Shown here one piece after another: positions 38,801-48,069 of a stretch of 64,000 bases of DNA. Origin of the DNA: Phalacrocorax aristotelis (lineage: Eukaryota; Chordata; Aves; Suliformes; Phalacrocoracidae); contig NC_134279.1 in assembly GCF_949628215.1 (NCBI RefSeq), forward strand, positions 13,436,041 to 13,500,040, written 5' to 3'. Below the pieces are notes generated by a model that was not told the origin of the DNA, searched no databases, and was given only the letters and a program-made list of their open reading frames with translations. The position numbers were made by a program, and so were the translations under genes. How positions within the stretch are numbered: the first letter of the stretch is position 1; the number at the start of each line of letters is the position of its first letter.

Positions 38801-41800
38801 ACCATGGGAAGCCAGCTGGGCACACGGGGTTGCCACCAGCTTTTATTTGCAGTATGCTTTTGAGGCTTGTGGGGTGTAGACTTATTGCATATCAGAAATG
38901 CAAACATTTCTAAGCAGGGAGAAGCATTTAGCTGTCACTCAGGTGGCTACTGAACAGCAAGAAGCAGAGGGGACACTAGCATAAATAAATTTCCTCATTT
39001 AAAACTGTTCTGAGATACAAGGCTTCTGTGAGGCAGGAAAAGCTTATATATAAACTGGAGTGTTGCACCTTGGGTTAGATGACTACAGGGATCTATTTCA
39101 GGGGAATCTCTTGACAAAAGCAGAATATCTGCTGCTTGGACCAACCCTGTAGGGTAGTCTGCACTTCACGCATGAGACAACCTATGCCCACAATGACAGT
39201 CTTTGTATTTGGGGATGAAGGAATGAGTCAGCTTCACTGTAGCTCTTATTGTTCAGCAAGAGGGAAGATCCTGGTAGCAAGAGCCTCTCTAGGTTTATAA
39301 CGAGGCAACAGGTGAAATCAACTGCAGATGCAGTAAAATTCTGGGCTAAATCCTTAGGTAAGGAAAACTCACTTGTATTAATTATCTAGACTCACAGCCT
39401 CTTTTTTTTTTTTTTTTTTTTTTTAAAAAAAAGCAGTGAAGACAGCATGGATTTGAACCAGAAGGATCAATATTTCAAACATGGGTCTCTGGCTTCCAAC
39501 CTCTAATGACTTACACAGTGCTTCATTCTTTACACACAGAAATTAAGCAAACTCCTCCTCTCTAAAGGTCAAAGGAAATTTTGTAAGTGAATTATGTTGG
39601 GCAAGATTTCTTCTATACAGACTCAGCCTCTCAGAGTTTAAAATCTCAGTTATAAGCATGATAATGCAAGAAAGGGCCATGGACAGTGAAGGAGAGCTAT
39701 CTAGAAAAAAAATATAAAGCAGGGTCACAATCAGATTGCATGATTTCTTGGAATTGCTACACACATATCTATCAAATACCAGGGCATACATACATAACAG
39801 GTTTCTTAATTCCTAAAAATGTTTTTTCAGTTACCAAGCCTCAGACACTGAACATGCTCATTTTCTCAGTTTCTCCTCAAGAGCTCTTTTCTTTCTTACA
39901 GTGTACAGACCTTGGCAGGGGAAATAAAGTAGGAAAATGCCAAAATGCAGACTGTTGATGCAGAACATATCCTGCAACTACTGTAGTTACAAAAAGGTAA
40001 GAAAAAAAATTACAAACTCTGAAGGAAAGCCATCTTCATATGAGAATCTGACTTTTTCAAAGGAAATCAATGCACTGGTGTAACAGGACCAGATGCAATA
40101 GCAGAAAACATCTTTCAGAAAAAAATAACGTATTAATACATCTTGTGCATTTCATTCCAGAGAAAACAGTCAATGCCATTTACCCGGAAGGTATGACTGC
40201 TTCAGCCCAAAGAAATAAAATGCAAAGCAAATGCTTATGTAAAATTAATTCCATTAAAACATTTCACCATAATCACATTGCCTAATTTTCAAAATTTGGA
40301 TGCCTACAGTTGTAGGCATACATATAAAATCCAACATTTCAGCTGGCAGTTCAGAAGTGTGCTTATAGATGTCTATAATAAAAACTGATTTAAATTCCAG
40401 TACAAGCATCTGATCTTACTAGCGTACACTCATCACACATCTGCTGCCGCAGCTAGAACTCCCCACAGATGCAGAGGTCTGTCCAGATACATTACAGTCA
40501 TTAGTCCCAAAAGAGGGGCTGAACACCCACAGTTATGAAGACTGCAAATTAAGTGGAAATCTTCATGGTACTATACAAACAGAGGTTTGAGGTTGGTATT
40601 TTGACATTTTACCATACAAATTAGTCTGCAATGCATACACATGGTCAACATTTAGCTCGGTCACTATTTTAGAAGTCAGTAATAAGATTTCCACTATAAT
40701 GGTGTTTTTCCTTAGATAATTCAGACTATTGCCCAGGCACACGTTCTCTCATTTTTTTAATCACCGCTACACTGTGCTGCTGAGGGTTCCCCTTCCATTA
40801 TCTTAGTGCATAATTGTTTGCATTTTTCACTGTAAGGTGGTATAATGAGCCTTTAGGGTGCTCCCACATGCTGGTGTTTAGCTGCACTTTCAGTTAAATG
40901 AATCCCTTTTTTGTTTGTTTAACTGCAATTTGTTTCTCTGAAAAGGAACTAGCTCATCACTAGCAGGTCCTTAGAAATAAAGGGCAATAAGACATGGATT
41001 AGGCTGCAGTCATAGAAAGTCAAGTGCTACCGACAAGATAGCAAGGAGATGACAGAATAAGAACAACTCCCAAATCTCTTTCCTCTCTTTACCGTTCTCT
41101 GCCCTGCCCAAAGCCCACGTGCACATTAATAAATGAGACTCAAGCAGTGCCCAAATTTGGTTCGAATCCTCCAGAGCAAGCCTGTAATATGAATTTTTGT
41201 GCAGGAACATTTGTTTGTATGATTTACCAAAACAATGACAGCTGGCAGAGGAGTGTGCTTGCGGACATGAATCATGGAGAGAATTTCCGGAAGGTGACCC
41301 TCACGGGATGCAACGAAGAACATCCTGGTGGGAAATAAATGTGGACAGACTTTAAATGTGCTCATTACTGTAACTAGGCAAAGCGGCTCATGAAAGTCAC
41401 AGAGCACAGCGGCACTTCTTAGGCTTGTTTGAGGTATTCTGAAAGAAAAGACTAGCAGGACAAGCCCATATGCAGAAATCAAAGTCATTCCTGAATGTGT
41501 CCCCTCCTTACCTTATACCATGATCAGTGTTTGGAATTAGGTAGTATTTTCCCTCCAATTTCCCTCCTTCACATGAAACAAAGCAGCCACTAATTAAGTG
41601 CTACGCTCAGAGGGATCCATTTCCAAACCATTCAAAGTTTTAACAAGATGATACTAAATTAAATGGGAACAAAATGAGAAAAATCCCCACACCTGGCAAA
41701 CATTATGGTAATTTTTCATTTCCTGCTGAAGGAATGAATCCTACTCTCCCTTCCCCTTGCTTCCTTGCTTTCAGTGTCTATCCCATGCCCTTCAACCCCA

Positions 41801-43199
41801 GTAATATTAGCACTGCTCACCTGGAGACCGCAAAAATGCCACCATTCATAGATCCAAAGCAGGAGAGAGCAACAAATACTGGCACAGCTAAAGAAAAGTT
41901 TCCCATTAGTCGTTCAGCAAAAGTCTGTTGGAGGAGAGAGAAACATACAGTGAGTTTTAATAAAATACAAAATTAATATTACTCTATTAACAAATTATTA
42001 ATAAGCATGGTAAGTTTTATATATACCCCTTTTTCTGCATCCCTCACTGGAAGTTGCACTGTTACCTCTTATTTTGTGACACCAAGGCTACCGTACATGA
42101 GGTCTCCCACCCTTACTCCTGACTGTGCGTGGAAGATTGCTGGTTGAGGCAATGCTGTGGAGGTGGAATCAGGCCCTGATTTATGTCAGTTTAGACCATT
42201 ATGACTCCAAAAAAAGAAGACCCGCTCTGAATGGATCAAGGTCTGATCTGCATAGCTAATCTTTTTTTTTCCTACAGCCTTCATTTTACTTAGCTGATGC
42301 TGCCCAGTGGTTCTAGGTTACCAGAAGAGTCTTAATTGGAGTTTTGGGCACCACAGGAGACATGCACAATTTTCTTCAGGTTTGCAAAATGTTTTGTTTC
42401 TAAATCTCCCGTGAGCTACAGATTTTGGTCATTTTTAAAATGCCACATCAATTGAAATAGCCACAGGCAATGTCACTACTGGAAAGTAAATGGAAATTTT
42501 TATTTCCTCATTGCAAGTCAAATACCATAACTATAAAAATCAGTGTCATCACCACAATTCAGAAATAACAATCAAAGCAGTATTTGCAAGCCAGGTTGTC
42601 TTGCAGCTCCTTCCCAAATGAACTCCAGTACGCACAGCAACCCCCTAAGTACTAGTGACACACATAGTGCAGACACAGTGTTACTGCCTCTTGCTGCAAA
42701 AAATAGTTCAGAGCCTCCACTTCCACAAATATCTGTGTTTCCTGCTACCCAGGAGTTTGGCCTACAATTTAGCAAAGAATTTTTAAGCATGTACTTGGCT
42801 ATAAAATTTAAGTCCTATTGACTTTGTTATATCAGGTCAATAAATATAATCTAACATTACATTACAAAAGCTATCGATGGTCTTAAAGTGCAATCCCACT
42901 CATCAGTCAAAAATCAGACTAAGTTCACCAGGATGCTAATACATGGTGTAAAAGAGGAGCCCATAGAAAAGCCTGAATGGATGTGTCCCCCCAGTTTTTT
43001 CCCTGTAAATAAGAATATATCAACAAACACAACTGCAGCAGGGATACAGCTTTGTATGTTTCTTCTGTAACTTACCACTGCTACAGCTTTTGAAAGCAGC
43101 AATTCCCCAGCACTGATTGTAGTGAAATAAGCCACGTTTGTTAACACATAGCCAACTGTGACGATAATCATTGAAATGCATATTGCAAGGGGTATGTTT
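29771..43199 (-). CDS. SLC7A11: xCT cystine/glutamate antiporter, C-terminal half (spliced)
   Basis: Gene-level entry for six exons (43199-43076, 41924-41821, 41324-41228, 38270-38121, 36444-36267, 29838-29771) that join without frameshift into 721 nt ending in TGA. The product is xCT, the twelve-helix light chain of system xc-. By established knowledge it pairs with SLC3A2 at the plasma membrane, exchanging extracellular cystine for cytosolic glutamate and supplying cysteine for glutathione. The encoded part equals human residues 264-501, TM7 to the C-terminal tail. Seen here are the NFS glycosylation site (human N314), the reactive cysteine in [11 protein letters not shown] (C327) and the substrate-pocket arginine in FARW (R396). 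The N-terminal half, including the residue linking to SLC3A2, is outside the window. The promoter is also outside, so regulation cannot be read. Confidence 0.96.
34361..35696 (-). mobile_element. CR1 LINE with broken reverse-transcriptase ORF
   Basis: A 1.3 kb, 5'-truncated CR1 in SLC7A11 intron 11, sense to the gene. From its upstream end (high coordinates) it encodes the C-terminal half of the CR1 ORF2 reverse transcriptase, then the ORF2 tail ([30 protein letters not shown]), then the 3' UTR, ending near 34361. The 3' end is less canonical than in the short copies, and the downstream part (AGTTTGGAAAAGACCTCCAAGAT on the plus strand) points to a different CR1 subfamily. The 5' break lies where plus-strand similarity stops, near 35696. 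Confidence 0.94.
34709..35645 (-). pseudogene. CR1 ORF2 reverse-transcriptase remnant
   Basis: Two adjacent minus-strand open frames (35645-35352 and 35368-34709) lie in different frames and together cover the palm and thumb part of a non-LTR reverse transcriptase. The first has [14 protein letters not shown] and the motif A signature [13 protein letters not shown]. The second has the catalytic FADD box (FADDTKLGG) and later [20 protein letters not shown]. The frame change near 35360 and the absence of the endonuclease domain and ORF1 show that it is dead. It would have served target-primed reverse transcription. Confidence 0.93.
36267..36444 (-). CDS. SLC7A11: SLC7A11 exon 11 (human numbering)
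   Basis: This 178-nt exon reads [40 protein letters not shown] and [19 protein letters not shown] plus one base, equal to human residues 423-481. It covers TM11 and TM12 and the start of the cytoplasmic tail. Helix sequence is almost unchanged from human. The tail after KPxWFR already diverges (KLV in place of IMS). The acceptor is ATATTTCAG, the donor is GTAAGT, and the following intron is phase 1. Confidence 0.97.
36445..38120 (-). other. SLC7A11: SLC7A11 intron 10
   Basis: 1676-bp phase 0 intron with a GTAACC donor and a GGTTATATTTCAG acceptor. There is no recognisable gene or mobile element in it. A short G run occurs at 36910-36916. Confidence 0.9.
38121..38270 (-). CDS. SLC7A11: SLC7A11 exon 10 (human numbering)
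   Basis: This 150-nt, phase 0-0 exon reads [20 protein letters not shown] followed by [20 protein letters not shown] and [10 protein letters not shown], equal to human residues 373-422. It covers the rest of TM9 and TM10. FARW contains the arginine (human R396) implicated in substrate binding. Substitutions against human include S to T and D to Y in the FSGDLD loop, C to R and H to P in KCPDMHRP. The acceptor is TTCTTTTGCAG and the donor GTAACC. Confidence 0.97.
38435..38536. repeat. 34-bp minisatellite, three copies
   Basis: Three units start at 38435, 38469 and 38503, exactly 34 bp apart. They share a core of the form (T/C)(G/A)ATC(G/A)ATAC followed by xTAxCTGTCCC. Copies differ at several positions, so the array is not recent. 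A possible fourth, much decayed unit follows at about 38537 (AATACAAAGGGACACAG). It sits in SLC7A11 intron 9, about 165 bp upstream of the exon 10 acceptor. Confidence 0.85.
39402..39424. repeat. T23 homopolymer run
   Basis: Twenty-three T residues followed directly by an A8 run on the plus strand; on the SLC7A11 transcript this is U8 followed by A23. It sits next to a probable SINE relic and could be a remnant tail, though the order of parts makes that uncertain. Confidence 0.9.
39433..39525 (-). repeat. Probable ancient tRNA-derived SINE relic
   Basis: On the minus strand the segment contains GGTTCAAATCC, a match to the pol III B-box. Before it comes a degenerate stretch resembling the 'gtggttagagc...gggagtcaggagacctgggttc' head of amniote tRNA-derived SINEs (AmnSINE1/MIR type). 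The comparison is from memory and the copy is strongly diverged, so the family is not fixed. It does not fold as a full tRNA. Confidence 0.35.
41228..41324 (-). CDS. SLC7A11: SLC7A11 exon 9 (human numbering)
   Basis: This 97-nt exon completes the split arginine codon and then reads [20 protein letters not shown] followed by [12 protein letters not shown], matching human residues 340-372. It forms the cytoplasmic loop after TM8 and the start of TM9. [13 protein letters not shown] versus human [13 protein letters not shown] shows two substitutions; the rest is identical. The acceptor is CCCACCAG and the donor GTAAAT, a non-consensus base at position +5, so the donor is somewhat weak on paper. 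Confidence 0.96.
41325..41820 (-). other. SLC7A11: SLC7A11 intron 8
   Basis: 496-bp phase 2 intron with a GTGAGC donor and a TTTCCCACCAG acceptor. It contains nothing recognisable beyond splice signals. Confidence 0.9.
41821..41924 (-). CDS. SLC7A11: SLC7A11 exon 8 (human numbering)
   Basis: This 104-nt exon reads [17 protein letters not shown] followed by [17 protein letters not shown] and the first two bases of an arginine codon. It lies between a CTCCAACAG acceptor and a GTGAGC donor. It corresponds to human residues 306-340, with TM8. It carries the conserved N-glycosylation sequon NFS (human N314) and the sulfhydryl-sensitive cysteine known as C327. Differences from human are conservative (S to A, L to M, I to V, V to I). 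No open frame of useful length marks it, so it was found by translating the reverse strand directly. Confidence 0.96.
41925..43075 (-). other. SLC7A11: SLC7A11 intron 7
   Basis: 1151-bp phase 0 intron with a GTAAGT donor and a pyrimidine-rich acceptor ending CTCCAACAG. It holds no recognisable gene or repeat beyond short A/T runs. A 92-codon plus-strand open frame at 42543-42821 is antisense intronic sequence without family resemblance. Confidence 0.9.
43076..43199 (-). CDS. SLC7A11: SLC7A11 exon 7 (human numbering)
   Basis: This 124-nt exon follows a TTTCAG acceptor and precedes a GTAAGT donor. It starts with the last base of a split codon and then reads [10 protein letters not shown]...[12 protein letters not shown]...LLLSKAVAV, matching human residues 264-305, which form TM7 and the loop after it. 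The human peptide implies the same length. Compared with human, N replaces T265 and G replaces E in the INAEELLL loop. The intron before it is phase 2 and the one after is phase 0. Confidence 0.96.
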
Positions 43200-43969
43200 C
43201 TGAAATACACAAGGTAGCTCATTATTTTGCAATCTGGTTGCTATTCCCTGAACATGAAACAAATAACATGAGAAGAAGTCAGTAATGATGGTGAATGCAT
43301 ATTTGGTGATCCTGAAAATATCATAATTAGAAACTACCAGTGAAAAATAACACATCTGAACAAAACCATCTAGACAAGGCAAATATGTTTATAATGAAGA
43401 GGTGAGAAACATTTGAGTCCTTTGGGGATGCCGAGAGGTTGTGGTCCCCATGCTTCCCTTACAAGAACCATGGCCCATTTGAGCTGTTACCCATATTGAC
43501 TTTCAAGCTGAGCCCAACAGGAAGGTAGCAGGTATCAGTGCTTGAAACAGCAATAAGGCAAATGACAGGTGCAGGTGATTCAGCTCTCTATCAGGAGAAT
43601 AATCCAGTGGCATCTCCAAAACACCTACTGGCACTCAACGACTGCCCACCTGAAGATGGTTTGACATTTTCCCCGGATGCCAAATGTGAAATTCTGCCCT
43701 CTCCTCTTCTGTGCAATTCCTCCCTTGCACACCTCACCATACCTCAATTATCTCACTCACTATTCAGGGATACATGAATGCAGAATATGACCCAGAAATA
43801 GGTACAGCACAAATTTGTACTGTTAGCACAGCACAAATAGTACTGAACAGTACAAAACCCTGACATCTTAGCCAAAAAAATAGAACAATAAGACAGAAAT
43901 AAATAATAAGGCCAAACTTTTATGTAGCATGTCATCCCAATCAGCAAACCAGAAAAGCAGAAATATTTC

Positions 43970-44095
43970 TATTTTAAAGAAGAGGATCAGAGGTACAGTG
44001 AATTTGTCCAAAGCCACATTGCAGACAAATGTTCGATTTAGGAACAAAACCCAGATGCTTCAAGTGTTACTCTAGTTTCTTTCTGCTTGATACCA
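43970..44095 (-). repeat. Probable ancient MIR/AmnSINE-type SINE relic
   Basis: The plus strand reads like the reverse complement of a tRNA-derived CORE-type SINE. TTTTAAAGAAGAGGATCAGAG resembles 'ttttacagatgaggaaactgag'. It is followed by an equivalent of 'cttgcccaaggtcacacagc' (TTTGTCCAAAGCCACATTGC) and then 'aacaaaacccagatgcttc', like 'gaacccagatcttc'. The order and spacing match that family, though many bases have drifted. The element is in the same orientation as SLC7A11. Confidence 0.5.
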
Positions 44096-44785
44096 TTGAC
44101 AGCTGCATCACACCAAGAAGAGACTCAGATCTGAAACCAATGATTGGTCCTTTAATTCCAAGGCTGAGAGTTACACCTGGAAAGATGCAGTCCTTCTAAG
44201 GAGAGCTGAGAGCTCCTGCTTCATGGCCAGTTCCCTCCAGCTGTCTATATTAAGAGATGCAAAGATTGCCACACTTAGAGAACTTTGTTGTGAAGGTTAC
44301 CCCATCAGGTGGGAGAAAGGAGAGACAGTGAGGAATTGTGGTGTCCCAGAAGAGACCACAAGCACAGTCCTAAAGGACTATCGCAATTACCTCAAAGGAA
44401 AAGGTGTTTTGAAAAATTAGCACAAAGGTTCATAATTTTCAGATCTTTTCTTCTCAGAGAAACACAGCTGAGTCAGAATTTAAGGATCCTCTTCACTACC
44501 AGTTCTTATTTTTCAAAGAAATCCTTGACATCGCTATTCCTGTATAGAGCTGAAAAGAAGCTCTAAAATGAGACTGAATAGATAAAGTGGGACAGTATCA
44601 CTGTTGCATATCTTGCCCACCTTAGAAATCATGGTGTCAAATACTGTCATTAACCCAGACACACAGGTAGGTAGAAGGATCATGCTGTATTGTAGCACCA
44701 AATCTGGGTAGACATGATGATACTGCATTAACTCACTGCTACTTCACGCACATGGTCTCAGGTGAAGAGGCTGGAAGGAGGGGAG

Positions 44786-45196
44786 TCAGTCATCTTGTAC
44801 GATGTGCTTGTTGATGGAGAAGGCAACAGCAAGGACCAGAGCAAACAGCCCAGAATACAAGTGCTGTATTGCTGGAAAAACCACAAAGTTACTGGCTCAA
44901 GAAATAGTGCAGAACTGAGCATTGATAATATGTTTGTGCAAAAAATGTCTTTGTTGGTTAGTCGCAAGATATTTTGCAACCAGTTTGGTTAAGTTAACTA
45001 CCTGACCTGGGTGTAAATTCAATTGAATCCACTTAGCATCTGATTCAAGGTAGGTACACATAGTTTCAAAGCCTCTCAGAACAGAGATTTTAATTATATC
45101 TTCTGCATCACAGATGAATGCCACCAAGCTATTGGATAAATCAACACTTACTCCAACCTTAAAAAAAAGTTTCCAGCCAAAGATATCAAATTTGTA
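44786..45196 (-). other. Weak candidate: decayed coding relic in intron 6
   Basis: The minus strand is open in a single frame for 137 codons, broken only by one TGA at 44899-44897. The first part includes DIFGWKLFFKVGVSVDL, ISVLRGFETMCTYLESDAKW and LNLHPGQVVNLTKLVAKYLA. After the stop comes FVVFPAIQHLYSGLFALVLA and then VAFSINKHIVQDD, ending in TGA. The last part looks like a membrane helix plus charged tail, preceded by an acceptor-like GTGGTTTTTCCAG. I recognise no family. It may be a processed or decayed gene fragment, or a chance open stretch. Confidence 0.15.
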
Positions 45197-46845
45197 CTAG
45201 TTTCACAAATACCATTTGAATGACTGGAACCACATCATTAAACCGAAACTATCTTTGTCCATTCTAACTCTTACCACCTGCTTGCTGTGTTTGCTTCTAA
45301 TTTAAATACCAGTCTATTTTCCTCTGAAACAAAATGGCAATTCAAAACTAAGGGGGGAAAAAAACCCCATGCTTCCAAACATGACCATTTTCTTAGCACT
45401 GCAGGTCCTGCCTTGTTTTGCTGAAGAGCACTAATCCCCTTGGATGTTAATACCAACAACAAAGCCCTCAGGAGAAGAATAAAACCCAAAAAACAAGCCA
45501 GAACTAGTCAGCAAACACTATTCATTAAAAAGCCTGCAGATCATAACTCATGCCTGGAGCAGCATAAGGGATGCTGTGACTTCTAAGCTCCTGAGTCCTC
45601 ATCCTCTGAGTAAAGCGAGCGCTCAGGTTGCACCTCCTTTTGTCTCCCGGCAGGAGCAGGCCTTCAGAGGGCTGCCGTACGTTCGCACACAGCCCCTCCA
45701 AGTGCTGCTTATTAGGCACTGCTTTCGGTGACAGATTTAGACAGAAATGAAAGGCCAGATTCAAGATTTCAGGAATGAGTAATATGGTACGGTTCACTTC
45801 TCACTGACACCTCAGTTCAGATTTACACGTGGTCCTCAAATCATCTGAAAGCACAGAAAGGTATGAACCATATGTAAAACCGCTAAGCGAGAGCTTTAAT
45901 TGTGTCTTTTCTAGCCATCAAATTTAAAAGGCAGCTCCCAATTTGCAACAAGATACCATTATCAAACTCTCTGCTCTGAACTACAGCCTCTGCACTGGAA
46001 CAAAAACTGTAATGCCATTAGCATTAAAGATTACCTCCTTTTCTTGGAGGATCACTGTACCAATTTTCTTGTATTTTAGATATTCCTAGACTTCCAAATC
46101 TTCTCTCCAAATCAGGAAAAATCATACCTGAGTTCTATTCTCTGTTAAGTTGCCTCTATCAATGCAGATTTCACCTTTTCATTTCTGCATCCTATGAATC
46201 AAACACAATGCAGGATGTTCACACACCAATAAGCTGTGTTTCTGATTCACAACTGCCACACAGCTAGCTGAGAGTTTTGGACTTGGGGGGAGTCAGAAAA
46301 TTCAAGACAAAAATATCTTTCACTATAAGATTTTGATTCTTTGAAGCTTTGAAAATTTTGATGGGTAATTTGGCCATTTCAGTATGACATTTCTTAGGAA
46401 AAAAAAAAACAAAACTTAGAACCAAGCATAAATCTCATCCAACGAGTAAAGGCCTCAGAATAGCCAATGGCTTAAAAAATATAGCACTGTGTTTGCTCAG
46501 ATACATTGTTTTATTTACTTAAAGCAGGCCCAGGACTTTAACTTGCACTGAAGTGGCTACTGGTTACTGTAGGGCTTTCCTTTTGCATTTCATCTCACAG
46601 TGAAATCTCAACAGACTTCAAAATCAAGAAAAACTATTTTCAAATCAGCTGTGTTTCTGAGTAGACACCTTCTGGTGCTGACGTTAGCCCCAAACCTATA
46701 CGATGATTTGGAAGTCTTGTGCATTACTGCCAAGATGATACTGAAGCAGGCTGCTCCTTGGGTAGATGGGGAAGCCACTGCCAGCAAAGCCTTCTGCAAT
46801 AATCACCTCTTCTCCCAGAACTTTAAAGAAAAAAACGTATCAAAA

Positions 46846-46914
46846 GGAAAAAAAAAATCTGAGGGGAAAAAAAAAATCTGAGGAAAAAAAAATCTGAGGA
46901 AACTGAGGAAACCT
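46846..46914. repeat. Degenerate A-rich tandem repeat (A8-10)TCTGAGG
   Basis: Three units of GGAAAAAAAAA(A)TCTGAG are followed by two shorter GAAACTGAG/GAAACCTGA derivatives. Unit length shrinks along the array as the A run is lost. Confidence 0.85.
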
Positions 46915-47472
46915 GAATCAGGAAAATATTGACAGTATAATTACAAAATCTTTACAAAATCAGATGAGCGACAATTAGGGTAGCTTCTAAGCATCTGAAT
47001 GTTGATGAAAACTCAGTTGAATCCCCACACATTTTAAGATTTACCCATGCCTAGCTACTATTCAATGCCAAATCTTCCCCTTCTGCCCTATGTACAAAGC
47101 AATATAACAAAGAATCACAACAGCTTAAACAAAGGGCACATCTACCTTGCACTTCCCAGAAAAATAGTCACTGAGGAGTCTACCATCACAAAGAAATTCA
47201 TCATTAGTAATACAGCTAGTCCATCCTGTGGCTATACAGGGTTGAAATGCATTGCCAAGATATGCCGTATATGGCTTGGAAGCAAATTTCCTCCTAGAGC
47301 CTGTAAAGGGCCCCAGAGCCAGGGCACAGGGTTCAGTTAATCAGGATATCCACTGGGTTTTGGACTTGACCTTCAGTGTTGCAGAATCATAGATCTTCTG
47401 ATAATCTGCTCTGGTACTGCACTACCTCCTACAAATATTTTTGAGAGAAAAAGCACAGAGCAGACTGAATAA

Positions 47473-47541
47473 GGGGGGGGGGGTGGGGGAGGGGGGTGGC
47501 GGGGAAGAAAGGAAGAAAGAAAAAAAAAAAGGAAAAAGAAA
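47473..47541. repeat. G-rich tract plus polypurine, G-quadruplex prone
   Basis: A run of eleven Gs is followed by G5, G6, G2 and G4 blocks separated by single T, A, T and C bases (47473-47504), then by a GGAAGAAA purine tract to about 47541. It has more than four G runs with one-base loops, which fits the usual G-quadruplex pattern. The G strand is the template strand of SLC7A11, so the nascent RNA would be C-rich here. Confidence 0.9.
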
Positions 47542-48019
47542 GCCAGAGCGAGAACCTGGGGGTAAGAACAATGTCAATAAATCAGCCAAGGAACATTCCC
47601 AGAAGTCTACAGCTTGCATCCCAGCTTAATGACAACTTCTATAACAACAAACAGCGAGCACTAAGAGCTGTGACCACTACAGGCTGTTCCTCCTATGAAA
47701 CGACAAGCACACAGTCAAATATGCCCCACCAAGTCAGCTGAGTTCACACAGATGAAACACATTATCACCATATCCTTTGTTGTTTAGAGGCCACGCCAAA
47801 ATAATTTCCTTGCATCCATTTTAAAGCCAGGTTTTAAAAATGCTAAGTCTAAGTCGACTGTCCTGGAAAAAACTAGTGGGACCCAGCTGGGAATCATAAA
47901 TAAGAAGGTCTCAACAAATAATTTAATTACTGGTAAAGTTAGGTGAGATAAATCACATCTTTACTGTGCTATGGAACTTGTGAAAGATACTTTCTGTTAC
48001 ATTTAAATAAATTAAAATT

Positions 48020-48069
48020 AAAACAAACCAAACCAACCAACCAACAAACAAACCACACCACACCACACA
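48020..48069. repeat. CAAA/CCAA/CCACA simple repeat
   Basis: The array shifts from AAACAAACC to (CCAA)n and then (CCACA)n over 50 bp, a compound microsatellite. Confidence 0.85.

Larger units (their letters stand above)
38271..41227 (-). other. SLC7A11: SLC7A11 intron 9 with minisatellite and SINE fossil
   Basis: 2957-bp phase 0 intron. Close to its 3' end, 165 bp before exon 10, lies a three-copy 34-bp minisatellite (38435-38536). In the middle are a T23 run (39402-39424) and a probable tRNA-derived SINE relic (39433-39525). The rest is AT-rich intronic sequence with no recognisable feature. Confidence 0.88.

Noticed and set aside
39433..39525. tRNA gene suggested by the B-box GGTTCAAATCC
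   Set aside because: No cloverleaf can be drawn and there is no good A-box or acceptor stem; a SINE relic explains it better.
45271..45489. 72-codon minus-strand frame starting with a signal-peptide-like MGFILLLRALLLVL
   Set aside because: The hydrophobic start comes from AT-rich intronic sequence. There is no continuation exon, domain or homologue I can name.
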